A stretch of DNA of 64,000 bases from assembly GCF_965230805.1 (NCBI RefSeq), contig NZ_OZ246019.1:1922001-1986000 (forward strand), read 5' to 3'. Below, piece by piece: positions 36,597 through 44,212 of this stretch. Source of the DNA: Marinifilum sp965230805. Its GTDB lineage: Bacteria > Bacteroidota > Bacteroidia > Bacteroidales > Marinifilaceae. The notes beneath the pieces were generated by a model. It was not told the DNA's origin. It ran no database searches and saw only the letters and a program-made list of their open reading frames with translations. How positions within the stretch are numbered: position 1 is the stretch's first letter; each line of letters starts with the position of its first letter. The position numbers were made by a program, and so were the translations under genes.

Positions 36597-38432
36597 TTAC
36601 TCAACAGTAACAGATTTTGCAAGGTTACGGGGTTGATCCACATTACAGCCACGCAATACCGCAATATAATAGGAGATCAACTGAAACGGAACCACTGTTA
36701 ACAAAGGAGCTAACGCTTCCAATGTTTCAGGTATTTCAATTACGTAATCTGCCATATCAGCAATTACAGTATCGCCTTCGGTAACAATTGCAATTACATG
36801 ACCTTTACGAGCTTTTACTTCCTGTATATTGCTGACAATCTTCTCGTAAGATTTATCCTTTGTAGCAGCAACAAATACCGGCATGTGTTCATCAATCAAA
36901 GCAATAGGACCATGTTTCATTTCGGCCGCAGGATAACCTTCGGCATGGATATATGAAATTTCTTTCAGTTTTAATGCACCTTCCAAAGCTACAGGGAACA
37001 AGAATCCGCGACCTAAGTATAAGGCATTTGTAGATTCAATATATCTTTTCGATAATTCCTTAATGTCATCATTCTTCTCTAGAATCTTAGCAATTTTCTC
37101 AGGAAGATTTGCAAACTCTTCAATTAAGCCATGATACTCTTCTTTTACCAGTGTTCCTTTTCTATAACCAACCAACATAGCCATCATGCTAAGTACAGTA
37201 ACTTGTGCAGTAAACGCTTTGGTTGATGCAACACCAATCTCAGGTCCGGCATGGGTATAAACACCGGCTTCAGTCTCTCTTGGTATACTCGATCCTACCA
37301 CATTGCAAATTCCCAAAACTGTTGCTCCTGCCTCTTTGGCGAGCTTAATGGCAGCCAATGTATCCGCAGTTTCACCACTCTGGCTAATGGCAAGCACTAT
37401 ATCATCTTCAAAAATAACAGGATTTCTGTAACGAAATTCCGAAGCATATTCAACCTCAACAGGGATTCTGGCAAACTCTTCGAATAAATATTCGCCAACC
37501 ATTCCGGCATGCCACGAAGTACCACAACCGATAATCAATATTCGTCTGGCGTTTACAAGCTTTGGAATTACATCATTAATCCCGCCAAGGAAGACTTCTT
37601 TGTTCTGAACAGATACTCTACCTCTTATGGTATCGTGAATTGAGCTGGTTTGTTCAAAAATTTCTTTTAACATGAAATGCTCATATCCACCTTTTTCGAT
37701 TTGCTCGATATCTAAATCCAGATGCTGAACATGAGGGGTTAATTTATCATTTTGAAGTGTTTTAAGTACCAATTCATCGCGATTGATAATTGCTACGTCA
37801 TCATCGTTAAGGTAGATTACACTTTGAGTATACTCGATAATTGGAGTAGCATCGGAAGCCAGAAAATATTCTCCATTACCCACACCAACGACTAGCGGAC
37901 TCCCTTTTCTTGCAGCAATTAACTGATTTGGTTCATCTTCGCATATCACAACCAGTCCGTATGCTCCTACAACTTTCGTTAATGCCAAACGAACAGCTAT
38001 TTCGGCAGTAACTTCCCCTTTTAGATAGATATATTCTATCAGGTTAGCCAATACCTCGGTATCTGTTTCACTTTCGAAAGAATAACCTCTTTTAATCAAC
38101 TTTCCTTTTAGGAACGAATAATTTTCAATAATCCCATTGTGAATAATCACAAACTTATTATTCATTGATCGGTGAGGGTGAGCGTTCTCGTTATTCGGTT
38201 CACCATGAGTTGCCCAGCGGGTATGTCCAATTCCAACTGATCCTGAAATATCATAACCCTTTACATAATCCTCTAAATCTTTTACCTTACCCCTGCACTT
38301 AAATACCTGAGTTTGATTTGTTCGAAGCGCAATCCCAGCAGAATCGTATCCACGATACTCCAATCTTTTTAAGCCATTGACCAAAATAGGATAAGCATCC
38401 TTATCGCCAATATAACCAACTATTCCACACAT
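36597..38432 (-). CDS. glmS: Glutamine--fructose-6-phosphate aminotransferase (isomerizing)
   Basis: A 611-residue enzyme that makes glucosamine-6-phosphate, the entry to peptidoglycan and LPS precursors. Cys2 (MCGIVGYIGD) is the glutaminase nucleophile. TRWATHGEPNNENAHPH is the glutaminase core. Two SIS domains follow (IIGCGTSWHAGM, SQSGETADTLAA, GIGVASTKAF-type segment), and the C-terminus NLAKSVTVE is canonical. I see no glmS ribozyme in the upstream region. The nearest upstream feature on the strand is the terminator of the GT5 gene, so glmS probably has its own promoter. Confidence 0.96.
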   Translation of the reverse strand: MCGIVGYIGDKDAYPILVNGLKRLEYRGYDSAGIALRTNQTQVFKCRGKVKDLEDYVKGYDISGSVGIGHTRWATHGEPNNENAHPHRSMNNKFVIIHNGIIENYSFLKGKLIKRGYSFESETDTEVLANLIEYIYLKGEVTAEIAVRLALTKVVGAYGLVVICEDEPNQLIAARKGSPLVVGVGNGEYFLASDATPIIEYTQSVIYLNDDDVAIINRDELVLKTLQNDKLTPHVQHLDLDIEQIEKGGYEHFMLKEIFEQTSSIHDTIRGRVSVQNKEVFLGGINDVIPKLVNARRILIIGCGTSWHAGMVGEYLFEEFARIPVEVEYASEFRYRNPVIFEDDIVLAISQSGETADTLAAIKLAKEAGATVLGICNVVGSSIPRETEAGVYTHAGPEIGVASTKAFTAQVTVLSMMAMLVGYRKGTLVKEEYHGLIEEFANLPEKIAKILEKNDDIKELSKRYIESTNALYLGRGFLFPVALEGALKLKEISYIHAEGYPAAEMKHGPIALIDEHMPVFVAATKDKSYEKIVSNIQEVKARKGHVIAIVTEGDTVIADMADYVIEIPETLEALAPLLTVVPFQLISYYIAVLRGCNVDQPRNLAKSVTVE

Positions 38433-38620
38433 AAATACACATATTTCAATCTCAATACAATTCGAGATTGGTTTATAATTCTAAATTAGAATAACCTAAG
38501 AGCTTATTTTTTTGAGAGTTCGCCTTGCGCTCTTAGAGTTGTCTAAATTATCAATAAATGTCACCTAAAAATATAATAAGTTGGTCTACTCACCAAACTT
38601 AACGGCAATTTATATACAAA

Positions 38621-38658
38621 TAAAAAAGTGCATTTTAACAGAGTTTAAAATGCACTTT
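38621..38658 (-). terminator. Terminator of the GT5-domain gene
   Basis: A 14-bp perfect stem (AAAGTGCATTTTAA with TTAAAATGCACTTT) around a 6-base loop. On the minus strand it is followed by a T run. Confidence 0.85.
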
Positions 38659-38682
38659 GATATACTTATATTTTTTCCTATT

Positions 38683-38761
38683 TGTAAGATGGAAGCCGCA
38701 ATGTCAAAATAATGATTATCGTTCGTGTATAATAATTATTTTAATCATGCTCGTTTCATCT
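38683..38761 (-). repeat. 77-bp palindromic element, copy C
   Basis: Read on the minus strand it starts ATGAAACGAGCATG and ends GCGGCTTCCATCTT, with the ATTAAAATAATTAT half-palindrome inside. It lies in the 3' untranslated part of the GT5 gene, between its stop codon and its terminator, in the direction of transcription. Confidence 0.75.
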
Positions 38762-38776
38762 ATAATAACATCTTTA

Positions 38777-39586
38777 CTATTCAGCTACTAATTCATCGTA
38801 AAAATTGGAATAAGCTGTAACATACTCTTCTGTATTTTTATACGGCATGAATGGTTTTCCCGAAGCTTCAGCATAAGCCTTAATCTCCTCATTAATATTA
38901 GGACTACCCATAATAATGGCATCCGATTGATCGATTGCCAATTTGTGAAGTGCTACATAATTCGCATCTTCAAGGATTTTCACATCCTCTTCTTCAACTC
39001 CTTCAATTATCGCTTTTGATTTGAAATCAGAACTAAACGATGTTCCAAATTCATCATTGTAAACAGAGAAAACTACTTTTGTATCGGTAAACAAAGGATC
39101 TTCGTTAAAAGCTTTTTTCAAATACAATGGAGTTAATCCTGTAAACCATCCCTGACAATGAACCACATCGGGTGCCCAGCGCAATTTCTTAACCGTTTCT
39201 AACACACCGCGGGCAAAGAAAATAGCTCTCTCATCATTATCAGTAAACCCGTCTCCGTTTTCGTCCGTTAAAATTTGTTTTCTGTGGAAATAATCTTCGT
39301 TATCAATGAAATACACCTGCATTCTTGCAGCCTGAATCGAAGCAACTTTGATGATCAACGGGTGATCCGTATCATCAATAATTAAATTCATACCAGACAA
39401 GCGAATTACCTCGTGTAACTGATTTCTTCTCTCATTAATGCAGCCATATCTTGGCATAAAAGTTCTAATTTCTTTTCCTTTTTCTTGAATTCCTTGTGGA
39501 AGATACCTTCCAATTTTAGACATTTCAGTTTCAGGAAGGTAAGGGGTAATTTCTTGTGAAACAAACAATACTTTTGTCTTTTCCAT
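38777..39586 (-). CDS. GT5 N-terminal-domain protein (glycogen/starch synthase-like, short)
   Basis: A 269-residue protein matching only the N-terminal catalytic half of starch/glycogen synthase: KVLFVSQEITPYLPETEM, then DNDERAIFFARGVLETVKKL and WAPDVVHCQGWFTGLTPLYLKK. Full GlgA has about 480 residues and a C-terminal nucleotide-sugar domain, which is absent here. This short form next to panC is a recurring Bacteroidetes arrangement, so it is not a recent truncation (from memory of the synteny). Whether it has synthase activity is uncertain. It is divergent from panC. Confidence 0.82.
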   Translation of the reverse strand: MEKTKVLFVSQEITPYLPETEMSKIGRYLPQGIQEKGKEIRTFMPRYGCINERRNQLHEVIRLSGMNLIIDDTDHPLIIKVASIQAARMQVYFIDNEDYFHRKQILTDENGDGFTDNDERAIFFARGVLETVKKLRWAPDVVHCQGWFTGLTPLYLKKAFNEDPLFTDTKVVFSVYNDEFGTSFSSDFKSKAIIEGVEEEDVKILEDANYVALHKLAIDQSDAIIMGSPNINEEIKAYAEASGKPFMPYKNTEEYVTAYSNFYDELVAE

Positions 39587-39778
39587 ATAGTCGCTTAATA
39601 TTAATACAGATTATCTGCGCAAAATTAATAAAAATATTTAACAAATTTGATTTACATTAAAGGTTAAAGCACCTACAAAACAATTATATGCACTATTGCT
39701 TCTCAGGTATTTAATTATTTATTTTATTTGCAGTCACAACCAAAAACCGTAAAGGTTTTGCAAGATTTTTGAAAAACG

Positions 39779-40618
39779 ATGGAAATAATCAAACTCGTTG
39801 CTGAAGCTAAAGGGAAAATCAGCAAGTTGAAAAAGGAGGGAAAAAGCATAGGGTTTGTGCCAACCATGGGTGCTTTGCACGATGGTCATCTATCACTTAC
39901 CGCAGAGTCAGTTAAAAAAAATGACATCACCGTGGTAAGTATTTTTGTTAACCCAACACAATTTAATAATCCGAACGATTTAGAAACTTATCCAAGATGC
40001 ATAGATGCAGATTTGGAGAAACTTTCGGAATATCATCCTGATTTTATTTTTATTCCTGAAGTGGAAGAAATGTATCCCGAGCCTGACACTCGAGTGTTTG
40101 ATTTCGGACATCTTGACTTGGTAATGGAGGGCAAAAACAGACCAGGTCATTTTAATGGAGTTGCACAGGTGGTAAGCAAACTTTTCGACATTGTTACGCC
40201 TGACAATGCCTATTTTGGCCAAAAAGATTTTCAGCAAGTAGCTGTTATTAAGCAGATGGTTAGGGAACTTAAATCAAGTGTAAACGTGGTTCCATGCCCC
40301 ATTATTAGGGAAAAAGACGGCTTGGCAATGAGCTCAAGAAATCTGTTGCTTGATGAAGAGCAAAGAAAAAATGCTTCTAAAATATCTGAAACTTTATTTA
40401 AAGCTTGTAACTTAGCGGCCGAATTTAGCGTGAATGAATTGAAAGCATGGGTTGTTGATGAAATCAATAAAAACCCATATCTTTCCATCGAATACTTTGA
40501 AATTGTTGATGATACATACCTACAGCCAATTGAAAGTTGGGACGAAAACAATGTTAAAGTTGGATGTATCACCGTTCAGGTAGGTAAGATTCGATTAATT
40601 GATAATATAACTTTTTAA
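39779..40618 (+). CDS. panC: Pantoate--beta-alanine ligase
   Basis: A 279-residue enzyme that joins pantoate and beta-alanine with ATP to form pantothenate, the precursor of coenzyme A. The nucleotide motif is FVPTMGALHDGHLSL. Further hallmarks are VSIFVNPTQFNNPNDLETYPR, YFGQKDFQQVAVI and the KMSKS-like AMSSRN. It is followed 18 bp later by panD, and a terminator closes the pair. It is divergent from the GT5-domain gene. Confidence 0.96.
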   Translation: MEIIKLVAEAKGKISKLKKEGKSIGFVPTMGALHDGHLSLTAESVKKNDITVVSIFVNPTQFNNPNDLETYPRCIDADLEKLSEYHPDFIFIPEVEEMYPEPDTRVFDFGHLDLVMEGKNRPGHFNGVAQVVSKLFDIVTPDNAYFGQKDFQQVAVIKQMVRELKSSVNVVPCPIIREKDGLAMSSRNLLLDEEQRKNASKISETLFKACNLAAEFSVNELKAWVVDEINKNPYLSIEYFEIVDDTYLQPIESWDENNVKVGCITVQVGKIRLIDNITF

Positions 40619-40636
40619 ATATTAGTTAAAATTAAA

Positions 40637-40987
40637 ATGTACATTGAAGTTTGTAAATCGAAGATTCACAAAGCATCCATAACAGGTGCAGATCTTCAGT
40701 ATGTTGGTAGCGTAACCATTGATGAAGATCTAATGGATGCGGCAAACCTTATTGAAAATGAGAAGGTTCAGATTGTGAATATTAACAATGGTGAACGCTT
40801 AGAGACCTATATTATTCGTGGCGAAAGAGGTTCAGGTACCATTTGCTTGAACGGAGCTGCTGCTAGAAAATGTGCTGTTGGTGATGTGATTATCATCATC
40901 TCGTATGCATCTATGGATTTTGAGGAAGCTAAAAATTGGGAGCCAAGCCTGGTATTCCCAGACACAGCAACTAATAAATTGATTTAG
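40637..40987 (+). CDS. panD: Aspartate 1-decarboxylase
   Basis: A 116-residue pyruvoyl enzyme that makes beta-alanine from aspartate, supplying the co-substrate of PanC encoded just upstream. The proenzyme cleaves itself at Gly-Ser in LQYVGSVTID, which creates the pyruvoyl group. VNINNGERLETYIIRG and ICLNGAAARKCAVGDVIIII are conserved. Length is normal. A strong terminator follows. Confidence 0.96.
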   Translation: MYIEVCKSKIHKASITGADLQYVGSVTIDEDLMDAANLIENEKVQIVNINNGERLETYIIRGERGSGTICLNGAAARKCAVGDVIIIISYASMDFEEAKNWEPSLVFPDTATNKLI

Positions 40988-41007
40988 ATTTTATTTAGAA
41001 TAAATGC

Positions 41008-41039
41008 AAAAGCTGATCCTTCAGGATCAGCTTTTTTTT
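41008..41039 (+). terminator. Terminator of panC-panD
   Basis: A 12-bp perfect stem (AAAGCTGATCCT with AGGATCAGCTTT) with a two-base loop and eight T. Confidence 0.92.
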
Positions 41040-41233
41040 GTAAAAAAATGAAAAACAGATCTCAATACATGATCTCACTTCGAGTTGAGCTTTCATTATA
41101 ATAATTTGTAATCATTGATACCTTCGTTTTAAATTAGAACATCAACATCCAATTAGTAAGTTTTTTCACTCATTCACAATCCCTCTTGTTACTCTCTCAC
41201 CAATAACTTAACTTTAGGCAAAATCTTAAAAAA

Positions 41234-41731
41234 ATGGACAAATTACAATTGATAAAAAATAAAATCATCAATAAAAAAGAAGATGTCTTTAACCTATTAC
41301 AAACCTGGCGATTTAAGGAAGAAAAAATCGTATTCTCAAACGGCTGTTTCGACATTGTTCACCGAGGTCACCTTGAATATCTGGCTTCTGCAGCATCAAT
41401 GGGAAATAAAATGATTATTGGTTTAAATACTGATTCATCAACACAAAGATTAAAAGGTCCTACTCGGCCAATTAACGACGAATATGCACGTGCGCTTCTG
41501 TTAGCTTCACTTGGATATGTTGATATAGTTATTCTTTTTGAAGAAGACACTCCATACAATTTAATAGATTTCGTTCAGCCTGATGTTTTGGTGAAGGGAA
41601 GCGACTACAATGCCGAAGATATTGTTGGATATGATATCGTTAAAGCAAAAGGTGGTGAGATCAAAACCCTAGACTTTATAGAAGGCTTCTCTTCAACAGG
41701 AATCATTAAAAAAATACAACAAGAAGGATAA
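41234..41731 (+). CDS. rfaE2: D-glycero-beta-D-manno-heptose 1-phosphate adenylyltransferase
   Basis: A 165-residue nucleotidyltransferase equal to the C-terminal half of HldE, which makes ADP-heptose for LPS core synthesis. The motif FSNGCFDIVHRGHLEYL is the cytidylyltransferase-like nucleotide site. Also present are GLNTDSSTQRLKGPTRPINDE and the C-terminal EGFSSTGIIKKI. No kinase half or other heptose gene is adjacent. It is 30 bp upstream of radA, so the two may be cotranscribed. Confidence 0.93.
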   Translation: MDKLQLIKNKIINKKEDVFNLLQTWRFKEEKIVFSNGCFDIVHRGHLEYLASAASMGNKMIIGLNTDSSTQRLKGPTRPINDEYARALLLASLGYVDIVILFEEDTPYNLIDFVQPDVLVKGSDYNAEDIVGYDIVKAKGGEIKTLDFIEGFSSTGIIKKIQQEG

Positions 41732-41761
41732 TTTAAAGCGTTAATTTTTAATTGTAAAAAG

Positions 41762-43141
41762 TTGGTTGTAAAAGCAAAAACAAAAAGTGCCTGGTTCTGT
41801 CAGAATTGCGGACTTGAGTCGGCCAAGTGGGTAGGTAAATGTCCATCATGTGGCGAATGGAATACATTTGTTGAAGAAGTTGTTGTAAAATCTAAAAATG
41901 TAAGCATTGGCTCAAACAGCAATGCAAGCAATCCAAGGAACAAACCTTTAAAGATTACTGAAATTTCATCCTCGGAAGAGAAAAGATACAATACCCAAAA
42001 CTTGGAGTTGAATCGAGTTCTGGGTGGTGGATTGGTTCCTGGATCACTCATCTTAATTGGTGGAGAACCCGGAATTGGAAAGTCTACTTTAGCATTACAG
42101 ATTGCACTAGATTTAAAAAGCTATAAAACGCTATACGTATCTGGCGAAGAGAGTGCTCAGCAAATAAAACTAAGAGGAAACCGAATAAATTCGGATAACG
42201 ATAATTGTCTGATTGTGAGTGAAACCTCAATGGAAAATATCTTCTCTCACATTAAAAATACCAATCCAAATATTGTTGTAATCGATTCTATCCAAACGCT
42301 TGCTACTGAAAGAATAGAAGCAAGTCCGGGAAGCGTATCTCAAATCAGAGAATGCACTTCGCAATTGCTTCAATATGCCAAGCAATCGGCTACTCCGGTT
42401 CTTTTAATTGGACATATTACCAAAGATGGCAATCTGGCCGGACCGAAAATCCTGGAGCATATGGTAGATACCGTACTCCAATTCGAAGGAGATCAAAACC
42501 ATATGTACAGAATTCTTAGGGCAACTAAAAACCGTTTCGGATCAACATCTGAAATGGGGATTTACGAGATGCAACATACAGGTCTGAGAGAAGTTTCCAA
42601 TCCATCAGAATTATTACTTTCGCAGGAAGATGACAGCTTAAGTGGAACCGCCATTTCAGCATCGATTGAAGGCATGCGTCCATTCCTGATCGAAATACAA
42701 GCACTGGTAAGCTCTGCTGCATATGGTACCCCTCAACGTTCGTCAACCGGATTTGATTTGCGCAGGCTAAACATGCTGTTGGCTGTACTCGAAAAACGCG
42801 CAGGATTTCGCTTATCATCAAAAGATGTATTTCTAAATATCGCCGGTGGCATAAAAGTAAACGACCCAGCCATTGATCTGGCCGTCATCATATCCGTACT
42901 TTCTTCCAATACAGATATCTCGATCAAGAAAGAAGTCTGTTTTACCGGAGAAATTGGTTTGTCAGGAGAAATCCGTCCCGTAAATCGCATCGATCAGAGA
43001 ATTAGCGAAGCTGAAAAATTGGGATTCAAGCAAATCTTTATTCCTAAACACAATTCGAAAGGATTGGATATTTCTAAATTCAATATCAAGGTGCACTTGG
43101 TAAGTAAGGTTGGTCAGGTGTTTCAAACCCTATTCAGATAG
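41762..43141 (+). CDS. radA: DNA repair protein RadA
   Basis: A 459-residue RecA-like ATPase that helps process recombination intermediates. The N-terminal zinc finger is WFCQNCG with CPSCGEWNTF. Walker A is GGEPGIGKSTLAL. The RadA-specific motif KNRFGSTSEMG is followed by a Lon-protease-like C-terminal domain (GGIKVNDPAIDLAVIISVLSS, CFTGEIGLSGEIRPV). The TTG at 41762 is the best start; no in-frame ATG lies near. Length is normal. Confidence 0.95.
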   Translation: MVVKAKTKSAWFCQNCGLESAKWVGKCPSCGEWNTFVEEVVVKSKNVSIGSNSNASNPRNKPLKITEISSSEEKRYNTQNLELNRVLGGGLVPGSLILIGGEPGIGKSTLALQIALDLKSYKTLYVSGEESAQQIKLRGNRINSDNDNCLIVSETSMENIFSHIKNTNPNIVVIDSIQTLATERIEASPGSVSQIRECTSQLLQYAKQSATPVLLIGHITKDGNLAGPKILEHMVDTVLQFEGDQNHMYRILRATKNRFGSTSEMGIYEMQHTGLREVSNPSELLLSQEDDSLSGTAISASIEGMRPFLIEIQALVSSAAYGTPQRSSTGFDLRRLNMLLAVLEKRAGFRLSSKDVFLNIAGGIKVNDPAIDLAVIISVLSSNTDISIKKEVCFTGEIGLSGEIRPVNRIDQRISEAEKLGFKQIFIPKHNSKGLDISKFNIKVHLVSKVGQVFQTLFR

Positions 43142-43367
43142 TAAACCATTTGCAAAATGCACTGTAACAAATCAACATTCCTAGCTGTAAACTTGTAGAT
43201 TCTTACGCTTCATTTTGAGATTTTAATACGTATTAAAGTATATTACAATAAGCGATACGATTAACTTTAATATGTATTATAATTAATTTCAATTTAACCT
43301 CTGGTGGTTTTATTTCTAAGCATAAATCAACAAAAACAACTCTTCATTTAAACCAAATTAAGCAGTT

Positions 43368-43766
43368 ATGAGTATAGAATATAAGGTAGTCAAGCATGCA
43401 AGTCCTGGAGTAAAAGGCGGTGGAGAATACAAATATTATCCCCGAATAACCAATCGAAGAACGGTTAAAATGAAGGAGCTTTGTGAACACATTGAAAAAA
43501 TGTCGACCTGTAGCGAGGCTGATGTGATGGCTGTTCTATATACTTTTATATCAGAGATGCCTACTCTATTAAAAAGCAATTGTAGTATTGATCTGGAAGG
43601 CTTAGGCATTTTCTCTCTTCATGCGTCGGGAGAAGGATGCGATACCGAAGAGGAAGTTACTGCACGAAAAATTACAAATACCAAAATTGCCTTTCGTCCA
43701 AGTAAGAGATTAAAAACTGAAGTATCAGGTACGAAGTTTATAAAGGCAAGAAATATTAAGAGATGA
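43368..43766 (+). CDS. HU-family DNA-binding protein (HU-HIG type)
   Basis: A 132-residue HU-like protein of the Bacteroidetes HU-HIG class. The N-terminal VKHASPGVKGGGEYKYYPRI precedes the HU core (MKELCEHIEKMSTCSEADVM, AVLYTFISEMPTLLKSN, then LGIFSLHASGEG). A basic tail (FRPSKRLKTEVSGTKFIKAR) should contact DNA. It probably shapes the nucleoid. Its 3' end is convergent with the orphan cobalamin riboswitch transcript, whose terminator lies 37 bp beyond the stop codon; read-through of that RNA would be antisense to this gene. Confidence 0.88.
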   Translation: MSIEYKVVKHASPGVKGGGEYKYYPRITNRRTVKMKELCEHIEKMSTCSEADVMAVLYTFISEMPTLLKSNCSIDLEGLGIFSLHASGEGCDTEEEVTARKITNTKIAFRPSKRLKTEVSGTKFIKARNIKR

Positions 43767-43802
43767 TTATATCGACTATTTGACTTTTCCAGACTTTTAG
43801 GC

Positions 43803-43835
43803 AAAAAAAGAGGATGCCTTGGCGAGACATCCTCT
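43803..43835 (-). terminator. Terminator downstream of the cobalamin riboswitch
   Basis: On the minus strand GAGGATGTCT and AGGCATCCTC form a stem with one mismatch, followed by seven T. It ends the riboswitch transcript before any minus-strand gene. Confidence 0.8.
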
Positions 43836-43932
43836 ATAGTAAAACAGTTACTATGAATTTTTTTCGATTCGAATTGGCATATCGAATCTGCTAGCATCGG
43901 AATAGAAAGAATAAATTGAACCTTTCCGCTTT

Positions 43933-43956
43933 TCATGCCCGAAAGCTAAAATCCAT
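43933..43956 (-). other. Possible leader peptide after the riboswitch (7 codons)
   Basis: ATG at 43956 begins MDFSFRA, whose TGA overlaps the next ATG at 43936 (ATGA). That second frame runs through the terminator into the antisense of the HU gene and is unlikely to be a protein. The short frames are real in the sequence, but I have no evidence that they are translated. Confidence 0.2.
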
Positions 43957-43959
43957 AAC

Positions 43960-44131
43960 TCAGGTAGGTCTTCTGGCTTATTCCGGTTTCCAACTCCTTC
44001 CCAACAGGCAACTGCCTGTCAGTGGACACTTGTCGGAAACACAGATTCATTTCTGAATCGGAATTTACAGCTGCGGGGACAGCTCCTGATTTAAACAGGA
44101 TTCCCTATTATTCTCCTGTCGGAGAACCTGA
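43960..44131 (-). ncRNA. Cobalamin riboswitch
   Basis: Read on the minus strand it contains the conserved blocks in order: AATAGGGAA, then GGAGCTGTCCCCGCAGCTGT (the paired core), CACTG, GGGAAGG and the B12 box AAGCCAGAAGACCTACCTG. The outer helix P1 pairs TCAGGT at 44126-44131 with ACCTGA at 43960-43965. It appears complete. The usual targets (btuB-type receptors, cobalamin synthesis or B12-independent isozymes) are absent: the next thing downstream is a terminator and then the antisense strand of the HU gene. Upstream on the same strand is the PBP1A gene, whose stop lies 82 bp before P1. Confidence 0.9.
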
Positions 44132-44212
44132 ATCGCAGTACAATTTTAATCAAAATAAGTTGATCTTACAACAGTTTTCAAATCTGATTATTATCTCAGT
44201 AGTGAATTCATT

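Larger units (their letters stand above)
38433..38776. other. Spacer between the GT5 gene and glmS
   Basis: 344 bp holding copy C of the 77-bp element and a strong minus-strand terminator (both entered separately). It also has two weaker dyads, CAATCTC/GAGATTG near 38452-38475 and CTAAGAGC/GCTCTTAG near 38500-38560, in what must be the glmS leader. Their role is unknown. Confidence 0.5.

Noticed and set aside
38433..38776. glmS ribozyme upstream of glmS
   Set aside because: I could not find the pseudoknot core or a cleavage-site context; the hairpins there are simple dyads and a terminator.
38777..39586. Truncated glycogen synthase pseudogene
   Set aside because: The short GT5-only form beside panC recurs in Bacteroidetes and this frame is intact, so I treat it as a full gene.
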